A stretch of DNA of 64,000 nucleotides, from IMG/VR virus record IMGVR_UViG_3300034198_012754, positions 1 through 64,000 of that record; one strand, 5' to 3'. Source of the DNA: a virus. Below the pieces are notes generated by a model. The model made no database searches, was not told the origin of the DNA, and worked only from the letters and a program-made list of their open reading frames with translations. A program made the position numbers and the translations under genes. Shown here one piece after another: positions 7,981 through 14,626 of the stretch. The stretch's first letter is position 1. Every line of letters starts with the position of its first letter.

Positions 7981-8528
7981 CTCAATTAAAACTATTGATA
8001 GAAAATTATCAACCTACAACCTATACGCGAGTAAAACGTAGCGAACAAACTCACCGGGAAAGTGCAGAACTTGCCGAACAAGAAATTTCCAGGTTGTTGA
8101 GCTTATACCAACATCAGCAAACACTTCAAGAAAAACGACTGGTACGAGATGCGATCGACCATTGGTTGCGTCGATATCACAGCTATGTAATTGGCGGCGG
8201 TATCGGCAGTCACTATGTTGAAGTTGGGGTAAATCTCAAATCTTGTATTTTTGAACATATTATCCCGGCCCGAGATGCTTTGGATATGTTGTTGCAAGGA
8301 ATTATGACTGTGAGCCAGGCTATGAATATCCCTACTTGTTTGATTAACAAAGATAACGATCAAATTCTGCGTGAATCGGGACTGTCTCAGTCTAGCCCCG
8401 ATTACTGGTTATTTTTTCAACGCTATGCAGTGTTGGATTCGCAATTTGCCACACACGATGGCACACCAATAAATCCGTTGACTTGGACCTTGGAAAAACA
8501 TTATAATTATTTTCAAAATGACCGATAA
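7977..8528 (+). CDS. Hypothetical protein upstream of ATPase-acetyltransferase
   Basis: 183 residues. The N-terminal 80 residues are charged and helical. The central part (YVIGGGIGSHYVEVGVNLKS) is followed by a helical C-terminus. Starts on an ATGA overlap and overlaps the next gene by 11 bases, implying a shared task with it. No family recognised. Confidence 0.55.
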   Translation: MTQLKLLIENYQPTTYTRVKRSEQTHRESAELAEQEISRLLSLYQHQQTLQEKRLVRDAIDHWLRRYHSYVIGGGIGSHYVEVGVNLKSCIFEHIIPARDALDMLLQGIMTVSQAMNIPTCLINKDNDQILRESGLSQSSPDYWLFFQRYAVLDSQFATHDGTPINPLTWTLEKHYNYFQNDR

Positions 8529-9582
8529 TTACCTAGAAACCATACGTACCAAGTACGATATCAAGGACCACGTAGAAACACCTGTGTCCATCCCCAAGTT
8601 GCCCACAGAAGGCATTGTGCTGATTGTGGGCACATCAGGTTCGGGTAAAACCACAATTCTTCGAACTGTGGACAACCCAAAGCCAGTGGTGATTGATAAC
8701 ACCAAGACAGTGATTGAAAACTTTAGCACAGCCGAACGTGGCGAAGAGTTATTGCTGGCCTGCGGATTACGAACCATACCCGCTTGGTTCCGTGCACCAA
8801 CAACACTGAGCAACGGTGAGTATCACAGATTTGAAATTGCCGTAGGACTGGATCAAGGTCATTCAATCATTGATGAGTTTACGTCAGTGGTGGATCGAGA
8901 CACTGCCAAAAGTCTTGCGCTAAGTGTTAGAAAGTTTTATGATCGACGCGGCAATACAGAACCATTGTATATTGCTTCATGTCACAGAGACATAGTAGAA
9001 TGGTTAGACCCGGACTACGTATATGACACGGATCTCTGTGTCTTAGAAGCCAGGAGGTCACTTTTTCGATTGGGGACCCGACCAGAACTTACATTCACCA
9101 TCCGAAGCACAAGTTCGAACTATTGGAAATATTTTAGCCGTTTTCACTATTTAGATAGTGCCATTAGTAAATCAGCTCATTACTACGTTTTACTCTTGGG
9201 CAACAAACCCATTGGGTTTCATGCTGCTATTCACAGTACCAATCGTGACATTCACTCATACTGGCGGGGCCATAGAACTGTAATACTACCAGAGTTTCAG
9301 GGCATGGGCATAGGTACAGCATTTTCCGATGCCATAGCCCAAATCTATGTTGATCGTGGACTGCGTTACTTTAGCAAAACTGCTCACCCAAGTTTTGGAG
9401 AGCATCGTGAGAAATCTGATCTATGGCGGCCTACCTCAACCAATCGACAGTCACGCAAAGGCAGTTATCTAAACAAAGATGGCTCAGTACGCCGAATGCC
9501 CGGCTATGGTGGCACTACCACTGCCCGCGATGCTGCCCGTGTTTGCTACAGCCACGAATACATTGGTAAAAAATCTCCTTAA
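8518..9582 (+). CDS. ABC-type ATPase fused to GNAT acetyltransferase
   Basis: 354 residues in two parts. The first 185 form a soluble ABC ATPase half: Walker A GTSGSGKTT (about 38-46), signature-like LSNGEYHR (about 98-105), Walker B SIIDEF (about 117-122) and a switch histidine in SCHRD. From about 190 a GNAT acetyltransferase follows, with the acetyl-CoA loop around EFQGMGIGTA. This matches the COG2401-type ATPase-acetyltransferase fusion. The likely role is nucleotide-gated acetylation of an unknown target, and the C-terminal 50 residues are Arg/Gly-rich. Confidence 0.75.
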   Translation: MTDNYLETIRTKYDIKDHVETPVSIPKLPTEGIVLIVGTSGSGKTTILRTVDNPKPVVIDNTKTVIENFSTAERGEELLLACGLRTIPAWFRAPTTLSNGEYHRFEIAVGLDQGHSIIDEFTSVVDRDTAKSLALSVRKFYDRRGNTEPLYIASCHRDIVEWLDPDYVYDTDLCVLEARRSLFRLGTRPELTFTIRSTSSNYWKYFSRFHYLDSAISKSAHYYVLLLGNKPIGFHAAIHSTNRDIHSYWRGHRTVILPEFQGMGIGTAFSDAIAQIYVDRGLRYFSKTAHPSFGEHREKSDLWRPTSTNRQSRKGSYLNKDGSVRRMPGYGGTTTARDAARVCYSHEYIGKKSP

Positions 9583-9614
9583 CAATCAATGACTTAGCAA
9601 CCCATACAAAATGG

Positions 9615-9643
9615 TTGACCAAAAACCTGCCTTTTGCTATAAT
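9615..9643 (+). promoter_or_regulatory. Sigma70-type promoter, best match to family consensus
   Basis: TTGACC followed by AAAAA, 17-bp spacer, TATAAT at 9638-9643 in TTTTGCTATAATATTA. Drives three tiny membrane or lipoprotein genes. Confidence 0.9.
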
Positions 9644-9674
9644 ATTACTATAGTCAAGAAATAGGAAAAATACA

Positions 9675-9866
9675 ATGTTTGGAATTAACAGAAACACAAT
9701 CCTTGTGGTGTTGGTATCAGTATTGTTTTTATGTGGTAGCACATTTTTAGGCTATTGTGTTGGCTGGACCCGAGGCTACGATGAAGGTAGCAAGGCAGTG
9801 ATGTATTTTTACAAACAAAGCACGGTTGACAAAAACAACAAATCAAAGGAATTGGCAAATGATTAA
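9675..9866 (+). CDS. 63-residue single-pass membrane protein
   Basis: One transmembrane helix (about residues 9-30) followed by a charged tail. TAGGAAAAA lies upstream and a promoter about 30 bases away. It heads a run of three very small envelope proteins. Function unknown. Confidence 0.6.
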   Translation: MFGINRNTILVVLVSVLFLCGSTFLGYCVGWTRGYDEGSKAVMYFYKQSTVDKNNKSKELAND

Positions 9867-9987
9867 GTTTGTGGCAGGTGTAGTAGTTGGTATTGCAATC
9901 TGTACCGTGGGCTTCTCGGGTATGGCTCGCATGTTGGACAACGGTGTAAACAAAGTTCAAGAAATCACAAAGGAAGCATCAAAATGA
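9859..9987 (+). CDS. 42-residue membrane peptide
   Basis: Frame begins 8 bases before the previous stop and ends on an ATGA overlap. Residues 1-20 (MIKFVAGVVVGIAICTVGF) form a membrane helix or uncleaved signal, followed by an amphipathic helix. Supported by position between two coupled genes. Confidence 0.55.
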   Translation: MIKFVAGVVVGIAICTVGFSGMARMLDNGVNKVQEITKEASK

Positions 9988-10148
9988 AAATTCAATATCC
10001 AGAAAAATCAGCTCTTTGGGCAGTGGTCATTGTAGCGATGGTGATCATTGCGGCACTGTCAGGCTGTGGCACCATAGCTGGTGCAGGCAAGGACATTACC
10101 CGAGCATCAGAATGGACTCAGGAAAAAATAGGTGGCTCTACCAAGTAA
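9984..10148 (+). CDS. Entericidin-like lipoprotein
   Basis: 54 residues. A hydrophobic signal (about 12-28) runs into the lipobox LSGC, and the mature part reads CGTIAGAGKDITRASEW, matching the CNTxxGxGxDI start of bacterial entericidins EcnA/EcnB. Those are small outer-membrane lipoproteins of an antidote-toxin pair that promotes lysis in stationary phase. Too short for most gene finders. It follows two other membrane peptides on one promoter. A phage copy could act in lysis or envelope change, but only the similarity is seen. Confidence 0.7.
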   Translation: MKIQYPEKSALWAVVIVAMVIIAALSGCGTIAGAGKDITRASEWTQEKIGGSTK

Positions 10149-10176
10149 TTTGGCGAACCAAAAGGATATGTTATGG

Positions 10177-10205
10177 TTGACTACAATAGTCAAATCAGCT
10201 ATAAT
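10177..10205 (+). promoter_or_regulatory. Sigma70-type promoter with inverted repeat over the -35
   Basis: TTGACT at 10177-10182, 17-bp spacer, TATAAT at 10200-10205. The -35 is part of a perfect inverted repeat TTGACTA (10177-10183)/TAGTCAA (10187-10193) with a 3-base centre, which would suit a dimeric repressor blocking polymerase. Confidence 0.8.
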
Positions 10206-10211
10206 ATATGT

Positions 10212-10234
10212 ATATGCTTGGAAATTGAGCATAT
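10212..10234 (+). promoter_or_regulatory. 5'-terminal mRNA hairpin
   Basis: ATATGCT (10212-10218) pairs with AGCATAT (10228-10234) across a 9-base loop, exactly where transcription from the promoter at 10177-10205 should begin. Such 5' stems protect messages from RNase E. The gene follows 58 bases later. Confidence 0.55.
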
Positions 10235-10292
10235 TGGCAACACAGCAAGTAGGCAACAAACTTTATTTTAAACACTAGAAAGGCAACACAAA

Positions 10293-10604
10293 ATGGCAAC
10301 AGTAGAAAAAACATTCACAGTGGCAGGTACAGCAACCAACGCAGACGGCACAGTAAAAGCTCGTTTTGCCAATGACTTGGTAGCACGTATCAAGATTTTG
10401 AACAAAGCAGGTTGTACTGATATCAACCTAATGGAATTGCCAACAGCAATGACCAAGTTAGAGGCTCTACAGTATATCCAGTCACAGGGTGTAACTGGTG
10501 ATGCAGGTTATGCAGTAGCCAACAAGTTGGCCGAGAAAACAAAGATTGCCAAGCGTGATCAAGTCAAGATCGGTTCCAAGACAAAGGTAGCTGACGAAGC
10601 GTAA
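10293..10604 (+). CDS. Conserved small phage protein
   Basis: 103 residues, well-behaved start with AGAAAGG upstream, flanked by its own promoter and terminator, so it is a monocistronic and probably abundant product. Ala/Lys/Thr-rich with a beta-rich N-terminus (KTFTVAGTATNADGTVKARF). I do not recognise a function. Confidence 0.7.
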   Translation: MATVEKTFTVAGTATNADGTVKARFANDLVARIKILNKAGCTDINLMELPTAMTKLEALQYIQSQGVTGDAGYAVANKLAEKTKIAKRDQVKIGSKTKVADEA

Positions 10605-10623
10605 TCAACTACGTGACAGCAAC

Positions 10624-10650
10624 AGCGGCATCCGAGGGTGCCGCTTTTTC
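10624..10650 (+). terminator. Intrinsic terminator
   Basis: AGCGGCA at 10624-10630 pairs with TGCCGCT at 10639-10645 across an 8-base loop and runs into TTTTTC. It ends the 10293-10604 transcript. Confidence 0.85.
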
Positions 10651-10684
10651 TTGATCGGAATAAGTATTGTAACCCAACAACCTT

Positions 10685-10924
10685 ATGTCCATCAGCACCC
10701 AACGCCACGGCGAACCTTTGTACCTAGTGATCATGCGAGACCCAAAAGCCTCTGAGCTGTTCAAGTCCTGGATTGCCGATAACCGTATCAAAAACTGCCA
10801 AATCACCGAAAACAAAATGTACCTTTACGACCAACACAGTCTAAACACGTTCATGGTCACCTGGACCGAATGGACCAACTTGGTGATCTGGGATTGTTGG
10901 AATCGACGACATATCTACATCTAA
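10685..10924 (+). CDS. 79-residue hypothetical protein
   Basis: Follows a terminator and precedes a promoter, with no promoter of its own that I can see and no strong ribosome site. Trp-rich C-terminus (WTEWTNLVIWDCWNRRH). No family recognised; a low-expression or read-through gene. Confidence 0.5.
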   Translation: MSISTQRHGEPLYLVIMRDPKASELFKSWIADNRIKNCQITENKMYLYDQHSLNTFMVTWTEWTNLVIWDCWNRRHIYI

Positions 10925-10928
10925 ATCG

Positions 10929-10978
10929 TTGACACGCAGAAATTTTCCTGTATACTAGTAAAGTGTCTAAATAGACAC
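10929..10978 (+). promoter_or_regulatory. Sigma70-type promoter with palindrome at +1
   Basis: TTGACA at 10929-10934, 16-bp spacer, TATACT at 10951-10956. The predicted start of transcription falls on the palindrome GTGTCTA/TAGACAC (10963-10978), which may be an operator or a 5' hairpin (GTGTC/GACAC with TAAATA loop). The loop also spells the late element CTAAATA, so early and late control may overlap here. Confidence 0.7.
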
Positions 10979-11000
10979 ACACATTAGAAAAGGAAACAAC

Positions 11001-11192
11001 ATGTCACAAAATCATGACGCAATCAAAACAGCATTCGAAACATACATTTCTGAGAACGAAAAGTTCACAGGCAAAGGTGTAAAAGCCGCAGCGGCCCGTG
11101 CTAGAAAAGCTCTACAAGAAATGTCAAAAGCAATCAAAGAGCGTCGCAAAGAAATCACAGCAGAAAAAGAAGCATTGACTGTCGCCAAGTAA
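11001..11192 (+). CDS. Histone H1-like (Hc1-type) small basic protein
   Basis: 63 residues. GKGVKAAAARARKALQEMSK followed by AIKERRKEITAEKE matches the Hc1-type repeat of bacterial H1-like proteins (KGNKAAxxRxRK then a KxxRKE helix), which bind and compact DNA. AAAAGGAAAC gives a strong ribosome site. Likely a nucleoid-binding protein of infected cell or virion; function inferred. Confidence 0.6.
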   Translation: MSQNHDAIKTAFETYISENEKFTGKGVKAAAARARKALQEMSKAIKERRKEITAEKEALTVAK

Positions 11193-11193
11193 T

Positions 11194-11577
11194 ATGTCAG
11201 TGGTGCTCAACCCAACTGCCAGTGTCACTGATACTATAACTGTCAGTAGTACTGGCGGTCCTTACGCATTCAACGGAGCCACTGGTATTTCAGTTCCGTG
11301 GACCGACACCAGTAGCAATACCGTTACTCTAAATACTGGTTGGAATACTGGAACATCGGGCAAGATCAAACTTGAGGGCGATAATGCTGATATCGAAGTC
11401 AACGGCAAAAGTTTGATGGGCATGATCAACGCCATTGAGCAACGTCTAAACATTTTGAAACCAAATTCAGCGTTAGAATTAGAATGGGCAGAACTTCGAG
11501 CATTGGGTGATCAATATCGAGCATTGGAAGCCGATATTGAAGCCAAGATGAAAACCTGGAATGCTATAGCCAAATAG
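11194..11577 (+). CDS. Conserved phage protein, beta N-domain with helical tail
   Basis: 127 residues, one base after the H1-like gene. N-terminal Thr/Ser/Gly beta-rich half resembles phage adhesive or decoration domains. The C-terminal coil (IEQRLNIL then LEWAELRALGDQYRALE) is a tail found on various T4-like virion proteins. Likely a minor virion or decoration protein; not proven. Confidence 0.55.
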   Translation: MSVVLNPTASVTDTITVSSTGGPYAFNGATGISVPWTDTSSNTVTLNTGWNTGTSGKIKLEGDNADIEVNGKSLMGMINAIEQRLNILKPNSALELEWAELRALGDQYRALEADIEAKMKTWNAIAK

Positions 11578-11578
11578 A

Positions 11579-11607
11579 TTGACCATTATAGGTGTTTAGT
11601 GTATAAT
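11579..11607 (+). promoter_or_regulatory. Sigma70-type promoter
   Basis: TTGACC at 11579-11584, 17-bp spacer, TATAAT at 11602-11607. It begins inside the stop of the previous gene and reads into a 460-base region without a convincing gene. Confidence 0.85.
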
Positions 11608-11635
11608 AGCAGTATATTGTCGTTAAACACCTATA
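11587..11635 (+). repeat. 12-bp perfect inverted repeat around the -10
   Basis: TATAGGTGTTTA at 11587-11598 and TAAACACCTATA at 11624-11635, separated by 25 bases that hold the -10 box and start site. The left arm is upstream of +1, so the full hairpin cannot form in the RNA from this promoter. That points to a DNA-level operator (looped or dimeric repressor) or a hairpin in read-through RNA. Confidence 0.75.
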
Positions 11636-12040
11636 TAATGGCAAAAAGTAGTAGAAAAAGAGCGATTTTTAGCTCAAGAGTGCAGTGGGTACTAAGTATT
11701 TGTGCATGTGGTAAAAACAATCTAGCTGATCTTTAGGATACAGCAGAAGATCACAATCTTAGAACCACAGCACCTCGGCTGTTTATACCGAGCAAAAAAG
11801 TAAACATAGGTACAGTGGTTGGGGTTTGTCCAAACTTTAATTGCTGTTTCGAAAGAGACCGTCGGAACGTCTCTTCGTTGACAACTAGTATTGATTGTGC
11901 TTGTAGCATTTAGGACAAAGAGCACAGTCCAAGAGAGTATGCCAAAGAAGGCCACCGAGTCTCGCTATCTATATCTCTCATTGTCAATGCGCTCATCCTG
12001 AGCACCTCCGCTGAAGAGCCCAGTATGGTTCAAAGGAGAA
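11614..12040 (+). ncRNA. Candidate structured leader or small RNA
   Basis: About 430 bases between promoter 11579-11607 and the SleB gene. Four local hairpins are visible: TGATCTT/AAGATCA (11727-11753), CTCGG/CCGAG (11774-11792), CGAAAGAGAC/GTCTCTTCG with one bulge (11850-11877) and GCTCA/TGAGC (11991-12003). No known RNA family fits, and I see no tRNA. A 32-codon frame at 11638-11736 has no ribosome site. It is either a free RNA or a regulatory leader of the hydrolase gene. Confidence 0.45.
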
Positions 12041-12044
12041 TGAC

Positions 12045-12626
12045 ATGACTTCAAAGTCAAGTAAACAACCAGCAGTAGATTTAAAAATATGGGCAGTTAA
12101 AACTTTTGGTTTTTTCTGTGTGATGTTTGCAGTGGTCATAGTAACCACTATCAAATTAGATGAATTGGCCAGCAAAAATGATGCATGGCGTCAAGGATTT
12201 GTTTCAGCAGAAGACCGTACACGGCAGTTGAAATGTATGACCCAGAACATTTACTGGGAAGCCGCTAGTGAGCCGTTTGAAGGCAAAGTAGCAGTGGCAC
12301 AGGTAACCATGAATCGCGTAGCAGACGGGCGTTTTGCCAATGATGTATGCGGTGTGGTTTATCAAAAGAATGTATTTTACGACCGAGTAGTTTGTCAATT
12401 TTCATGGTATTGTGAAGGTACTCACAGAGTCCGTCCTATACATCAGGCTTTATGGCGTGAGTCAGAGGAAGTGGCCAAAAAAGTCATGATGGAAGGATTT
12501 CGTTTACCCTCAATGAAGAAAGCTCTGTACTATCACGCAGACTACATAAATCCTCAATGGGGCAAGCCAAAGATCGACAAAATTGGCAGACATATATTTT
12601 ACAGTGAAAAAGGTGCACGCATATGA
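12045..12626 (+). CDS. SleB-type cell wall hydrolase with membrane anchor
   Basis: 193 residues. An N-terminal hydrophobic helix (about 16-36) acts as signal-anchor, then the Hydrolase_2/SleB domain begins with MTQNIYWEAASEPFEGKVAV, whose glutamate is the expected catalytic residue, followed by VTMNRVADGRFANDVCGVVY and CQFSWYC. These enzymes cut peptidoglycan glycan strands. The anchor suggests export to the periplasm (SAR-like). It is 16 kb from the main lysis cassette and coupled to a membrane gene that could be its holin. Confidence 0.85.
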   Translation: MTSKSSKQPAVDLKIWAVKTFGFFCVMFAVVIVTTIKLDELASKNDAWRQGFVSAEDRTRQLKCMTQNIYWEAASEPFEGKVAVAQVTMNRVADGRFANDVCGVVYQKNVFYDRVVCQFSWYCEGTHRVRPIHQALWRESEEVAKKVMMEGFRLPSMKKALYYHADYINPQWGKPKIDKIGRHIFYSEKGARI

Positions 12627-12925
12627 TTTCATTCAAAGAACGGGCTAATGCTTGGTTAGCTGAAAATTTACCAAAAGTAGGTGCAGATACATTGGGCTGG
12701 TTGGCAGTGATTTTGATTCATTGTGCCACAATACCTACCTTGTTGGCCTTGCTCACAGGACTCAGTGACAATGTACCCAACTTGGACATTGTGCTGTTTA
12801 TGTGGGCTGGATTGGTCCTGCTGTTTGTCAGATCAGTGGTCATGAAAGATACTCTAAACATTATCACAATTGGAACAGGCTTTATTGTTCAGGCTGTGAT
12901 AATGGCCATGATCTTGTTCAAATAA
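12623..12925 (+). CDS. Three-helix membrane protein, candidate holin partner
   Basis: 100 residues with three hydrophobic segments (about 21-45, 50-69, 77-99) and a charged N-terminus. Starts on an ATGA overlap with the SleB gene. Size, topology and coupling fit a holin or accessory lysis membrane protein, but there is no family signature, and a better holin exists at 29807-30271. Confidence 0.5.
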   Translation: MISFKERANAWLAENLPKVGADTLGWLAVILIHCATIPTLLALLTGLSDNVPNLDIVLFMWAGLVLLFVRSVVMKDTLNIITIGTGFIVQAVIMAMILFK

Positions 12926-12952
12926 TTTTGATCCAACTTTAAAAGAAATTCT

Positions 12953-13279
12953 ATGACTTATGTAGTAACTGAATCCTGTATCATGTGCAAGCACACTGAC
13001 TGTGTGGATGTGTGTCCTGTGGATTGCTTCAAAGCAGGTCCAAATTTTTTAGTGATTGATCCCACAGAATGTATTGATTGTGCAGTGTGTGTGCCAGAGT
13101 GTCCTGTGGATGCAATTTACGCAGAGGATGCTGTGCCCGACGATCAACAACACTTTATTGAGCTCAATGCCGAACTCAGTGAGTTGTGGCCTGTGTTGAG
13201 CAAACGGGTGCCAGCGCCTGCAGATGCAGAACACTGGGCTACTGTTATCAGCAAACTACATCTGTTGGACAGAGGTTGA
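12953..13279 (+). CDS. fdxA: FdxA-type 7Fe ferredoxin
   Basis: 108 residues, full bacterial length. Cysteines 9, 12, 17, 21, 25, 40, 43, 46 and 50 follow the arrangement of Azotobacter ferredoxin I: C9, C17 and C50 for a [3Fe-4S] cluster and C21, C40, C43, C46 for a [4Fe-4S] cluster. The C-terminal extension [20 protein letters not shown] is that of proteobacterial FdxA. It could feed electrons to the radical SAM enzyme encoded at 23034-23945 or keep host metabolism running. Its close match to host proteins suggests acquisition from a proteobacterium. Confidence 0.93.
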   Translation: MTYVVTESCIMCKHTDCVDVCPVDCFKAGPNFLVIDPTECIDCAVCVPECPVDAIYAEDAVPDDQQHFIELNAELSELWPVLSKRVPAPADAEHWATVISKLHLLDRG

Positions 13280-13304
13280 CCAAAAACTCCTATTTTGCTA
13301 TAAT
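13276..13304 (+). promoter_or_regulatory. Sigma70-type promoter
   Basis: TTGACC at 13276-13281 followed by AAAAA, 17-bp spacer, TATAAT at 13299-13304 (TTTTGCTATAATATTAGTATAG context). Starts in the last codon of fdxA. Serves 13333-13755 and probably the IF-1/SOD pair. Confidence 0.9.
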
Positions 13305-13332
13305 ATTAGTATAGTAAATAGGAGTTATCTAT

Positions 13333-13755
13333 ATGTCTTTTCATCTTGAAGGTCCATGGTTAAGCACCACAGGCAAGAAGAAAGGTCCAAAGAAATGGGC
13401 CAGCTCTGAGGCCAAAGCACATGCAGAACGTTTGGCACGTGAGTGGCGTGATCGTGAAGCAGAGTGGAAAAAACTAGCACCCAAATTCAGCACAAGAAAC
13501 AACACTGCTCGGTCTAATAAACCTTTGGAGCCAAAGCACACCACTCCATTGGTCAGTTCTGGGCCCAAAATACCTCCTGGTAGAGAAACTCCCAAAATTA
13601 ACAGCGTAGACACAGGTTGGGTAACTTGTAGCAAACCCACTGACAAAGAGTACACAGGTACCAAAGTCAAAGGTATCGGTACCATGCACAAGTCAAATGC
13701 TGTGCCTATTTTCTCAGATGAAGAGGCAATTGAAATAAGTACAATGCGACGCTAA
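13333..13755 (+). CDS. Basic hypothetical protein
   Basis: 140 residues. The N-terminal 60 are Lys/Arg/Ala-rich helical, the rest Pro/Thr/Lys-rich and probably disordered. First gene after a strong promoter, with TAGGAG upstream. No family recognised; a nucleic-acid-binding role is possible by charge only. Confidence 0.55.
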   Translation: MSFHLEGPWLSTTGKKKGPKKWASSEAKAHAERLAREWRDREAEWKKLAPKFSTRNNTARSNKPLEPKHTTPLVSSGPKIPPGRETPKINSVDTGWVTCSKPTDKEYTGTKVKGIGTMHKSNAVPIFSDEEAIEISTMRR

Positions 13756-13769
13756 TACAAAGGAAAACA

Positions 13770-13796
13770 ATGACCGCAGAAAGTACACAACAGTAA
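13770..13796 (+). CDS. 8-codon leader peptide before IF-1
   Basis: ATG at 13770 has AGGAAAAC immediately upstream, reads MTAESTQQ and stops at 13794-13796, two bases before the IF-1 start. The IF-1 start has no ribosome site of its own, so this mini-frame probably delivers ribosomes by termination-reinitiation. Confidence 0.5.
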   Translation: MTAESTQQ

Positions 13797-13798
13797 CA

Positions 13799-14017
13799 AT
13801 GGCCAAAGAAGAAGGATTTCGGATGGATGGGCAAATAATTGACGTATTGCCCAATGCTATGTTTAGAGTCAAAATAGAAAATCTTGATCAACCCGTAACT
13901 GGAGTTATATCGGGTAAAATGCGTCAACACAATATCAAAATATTGTTGGGTGACACAGTAGAAATAGAATTCAGTCCATACGATCTAACTCGTGGACGAA
14001 TCACTCGCAGAAGATAA
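13799..14017 (+). CDS. infA: Translation initiation factor IF-1
   Basis: 72 residues, the exact length of bacterial IF-1. An S1/OB fold is evident, with [26 protein letters not shown] and the terminal [13 protein letters not shown], all signature IF-1 segments. IF-1 blocks the ribosomal A site and modulates start-site selection with IF-2 and IF-3. A phage copy could bias initiation towards phage messages, such as the near-leaderless late mRNAs proposed here. The start lacks a ribosome site and lies directly after an 8-codon leader. Confidence 0.92.
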   Translation: MAKEEGFRMDGQIIDVLPNAMFRVKIENLDQPVTGVISGKMRQHNIKILLGDTVEIEFSPYDLTRGRITRRR

Positions 14018-14027
14018 GTACTAGATC

Positions 14028-14570
14028 ATGAGAGAAGAAATCAACCTAATTGAAGCCAGCACTCGTCCAGCCAAACTGGAAACAACACCATTGCCCTACG
14101 GAGAACAGGACCTAGAGCCAGTGCTCAGCAAAGAAAGCCTAGAGTATCATTATGGACATTTGGCCAAAGGCTATGCCAAACGCTACAATGCCGGTGAAGG
14201 CAATGCTGATTTCAACCGTGCTGGTAGTTTTTTGCACAACAAATTTTTCCCACAACTACGTGCTCCAAAAGGTGCAAACAAACCACGTGGAGCTGTACTG
14301 GAACTGATTGAATCTAACTTCAAGACCTATGAAGATTTCAAACAAGCAGTCAAAGAAACAGCCATGAAAATTCAAGGTTCTGGATGGGTATATTTGAGTA
14401 CATCAGGAACAATTAAAACCATACCCAATCATCAGGTTCGTACAGATATATGCGTGCTTATTGATTGGTGGGAACATGTATGGGCCACTGACTATCAGTG
14501 GGACAAAGAACGTTACTTAGACAATATCTGGAAGATTATTGACTGGGACGTTTGCAACCAACGCCTGTAA
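14028..14570 (+). CDS. sod: Fe/Mn superoxide dismutase
   Basis: 180 residues. The four metal ligands of the family can be placed: H41 (EYHYGH), H70 (AGSFLH), D146 and H150 (IDWWEH). TDYQWDKERYLDNIW matches the C-terminal helix. The enzyme turns superoxide into oxygen and peroxide. The sequence is diverged from bacterial SodB (LIDWWEH for LxVDVWEH), so it is a phage lineage rather than a recent copy. It is ten bases after IF-1, in the same transcript. Confidence 0.88.
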   Translation: MREEINLIEASTRPAKLETTPLPYGEQDLEPVLSKESLEYHYGHLAKGYAKRYNAGEGNADFNRAGSFLHNKFFPQLRAPKGANKPRGAVLELIESNFKTYEDFKQAVKETAMKIQGSGWVYLSTSGTIKTIPNHQVRTDICVLIDWWEHVWATDYQWDKERYLDNIWKIIDWDVCNQRL

Positions 14571-14593
14571 TTTCAAGTCACAGCTATAGCAAA

Positions 14594-14615
14594 CTCTGGT
14601 AAATACTTGCCAGAG
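14594..14615 (+). promoter_or_regulatory. Late promoter element inside an inverted repeat
   Basis: TAAATA at 14600-14605 lies in the loop of CTCTGG (14594-14599)/CCAGAG (14610-14615). TAAATA is the core of T4-type late promoters. It heads the structural block that starts at 14627. Confidence 0.55.
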
Positions 14616-14626
14616 GACTCTAATCT

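Noticed and set aside
11638-11736. 32-codon frame in the leader before SleB
   Set aside because: No ribosome site, and it lies across the right arm of the inverted repeat and the first hairpin; a non-coding role is more likely.
11722-11955. Minus-strand reading frame of 77 codons
   Set aside because: No ribosome site or promoter on that strand, and low-complexity Cys/Thr-rich translation; likely a chance frame.
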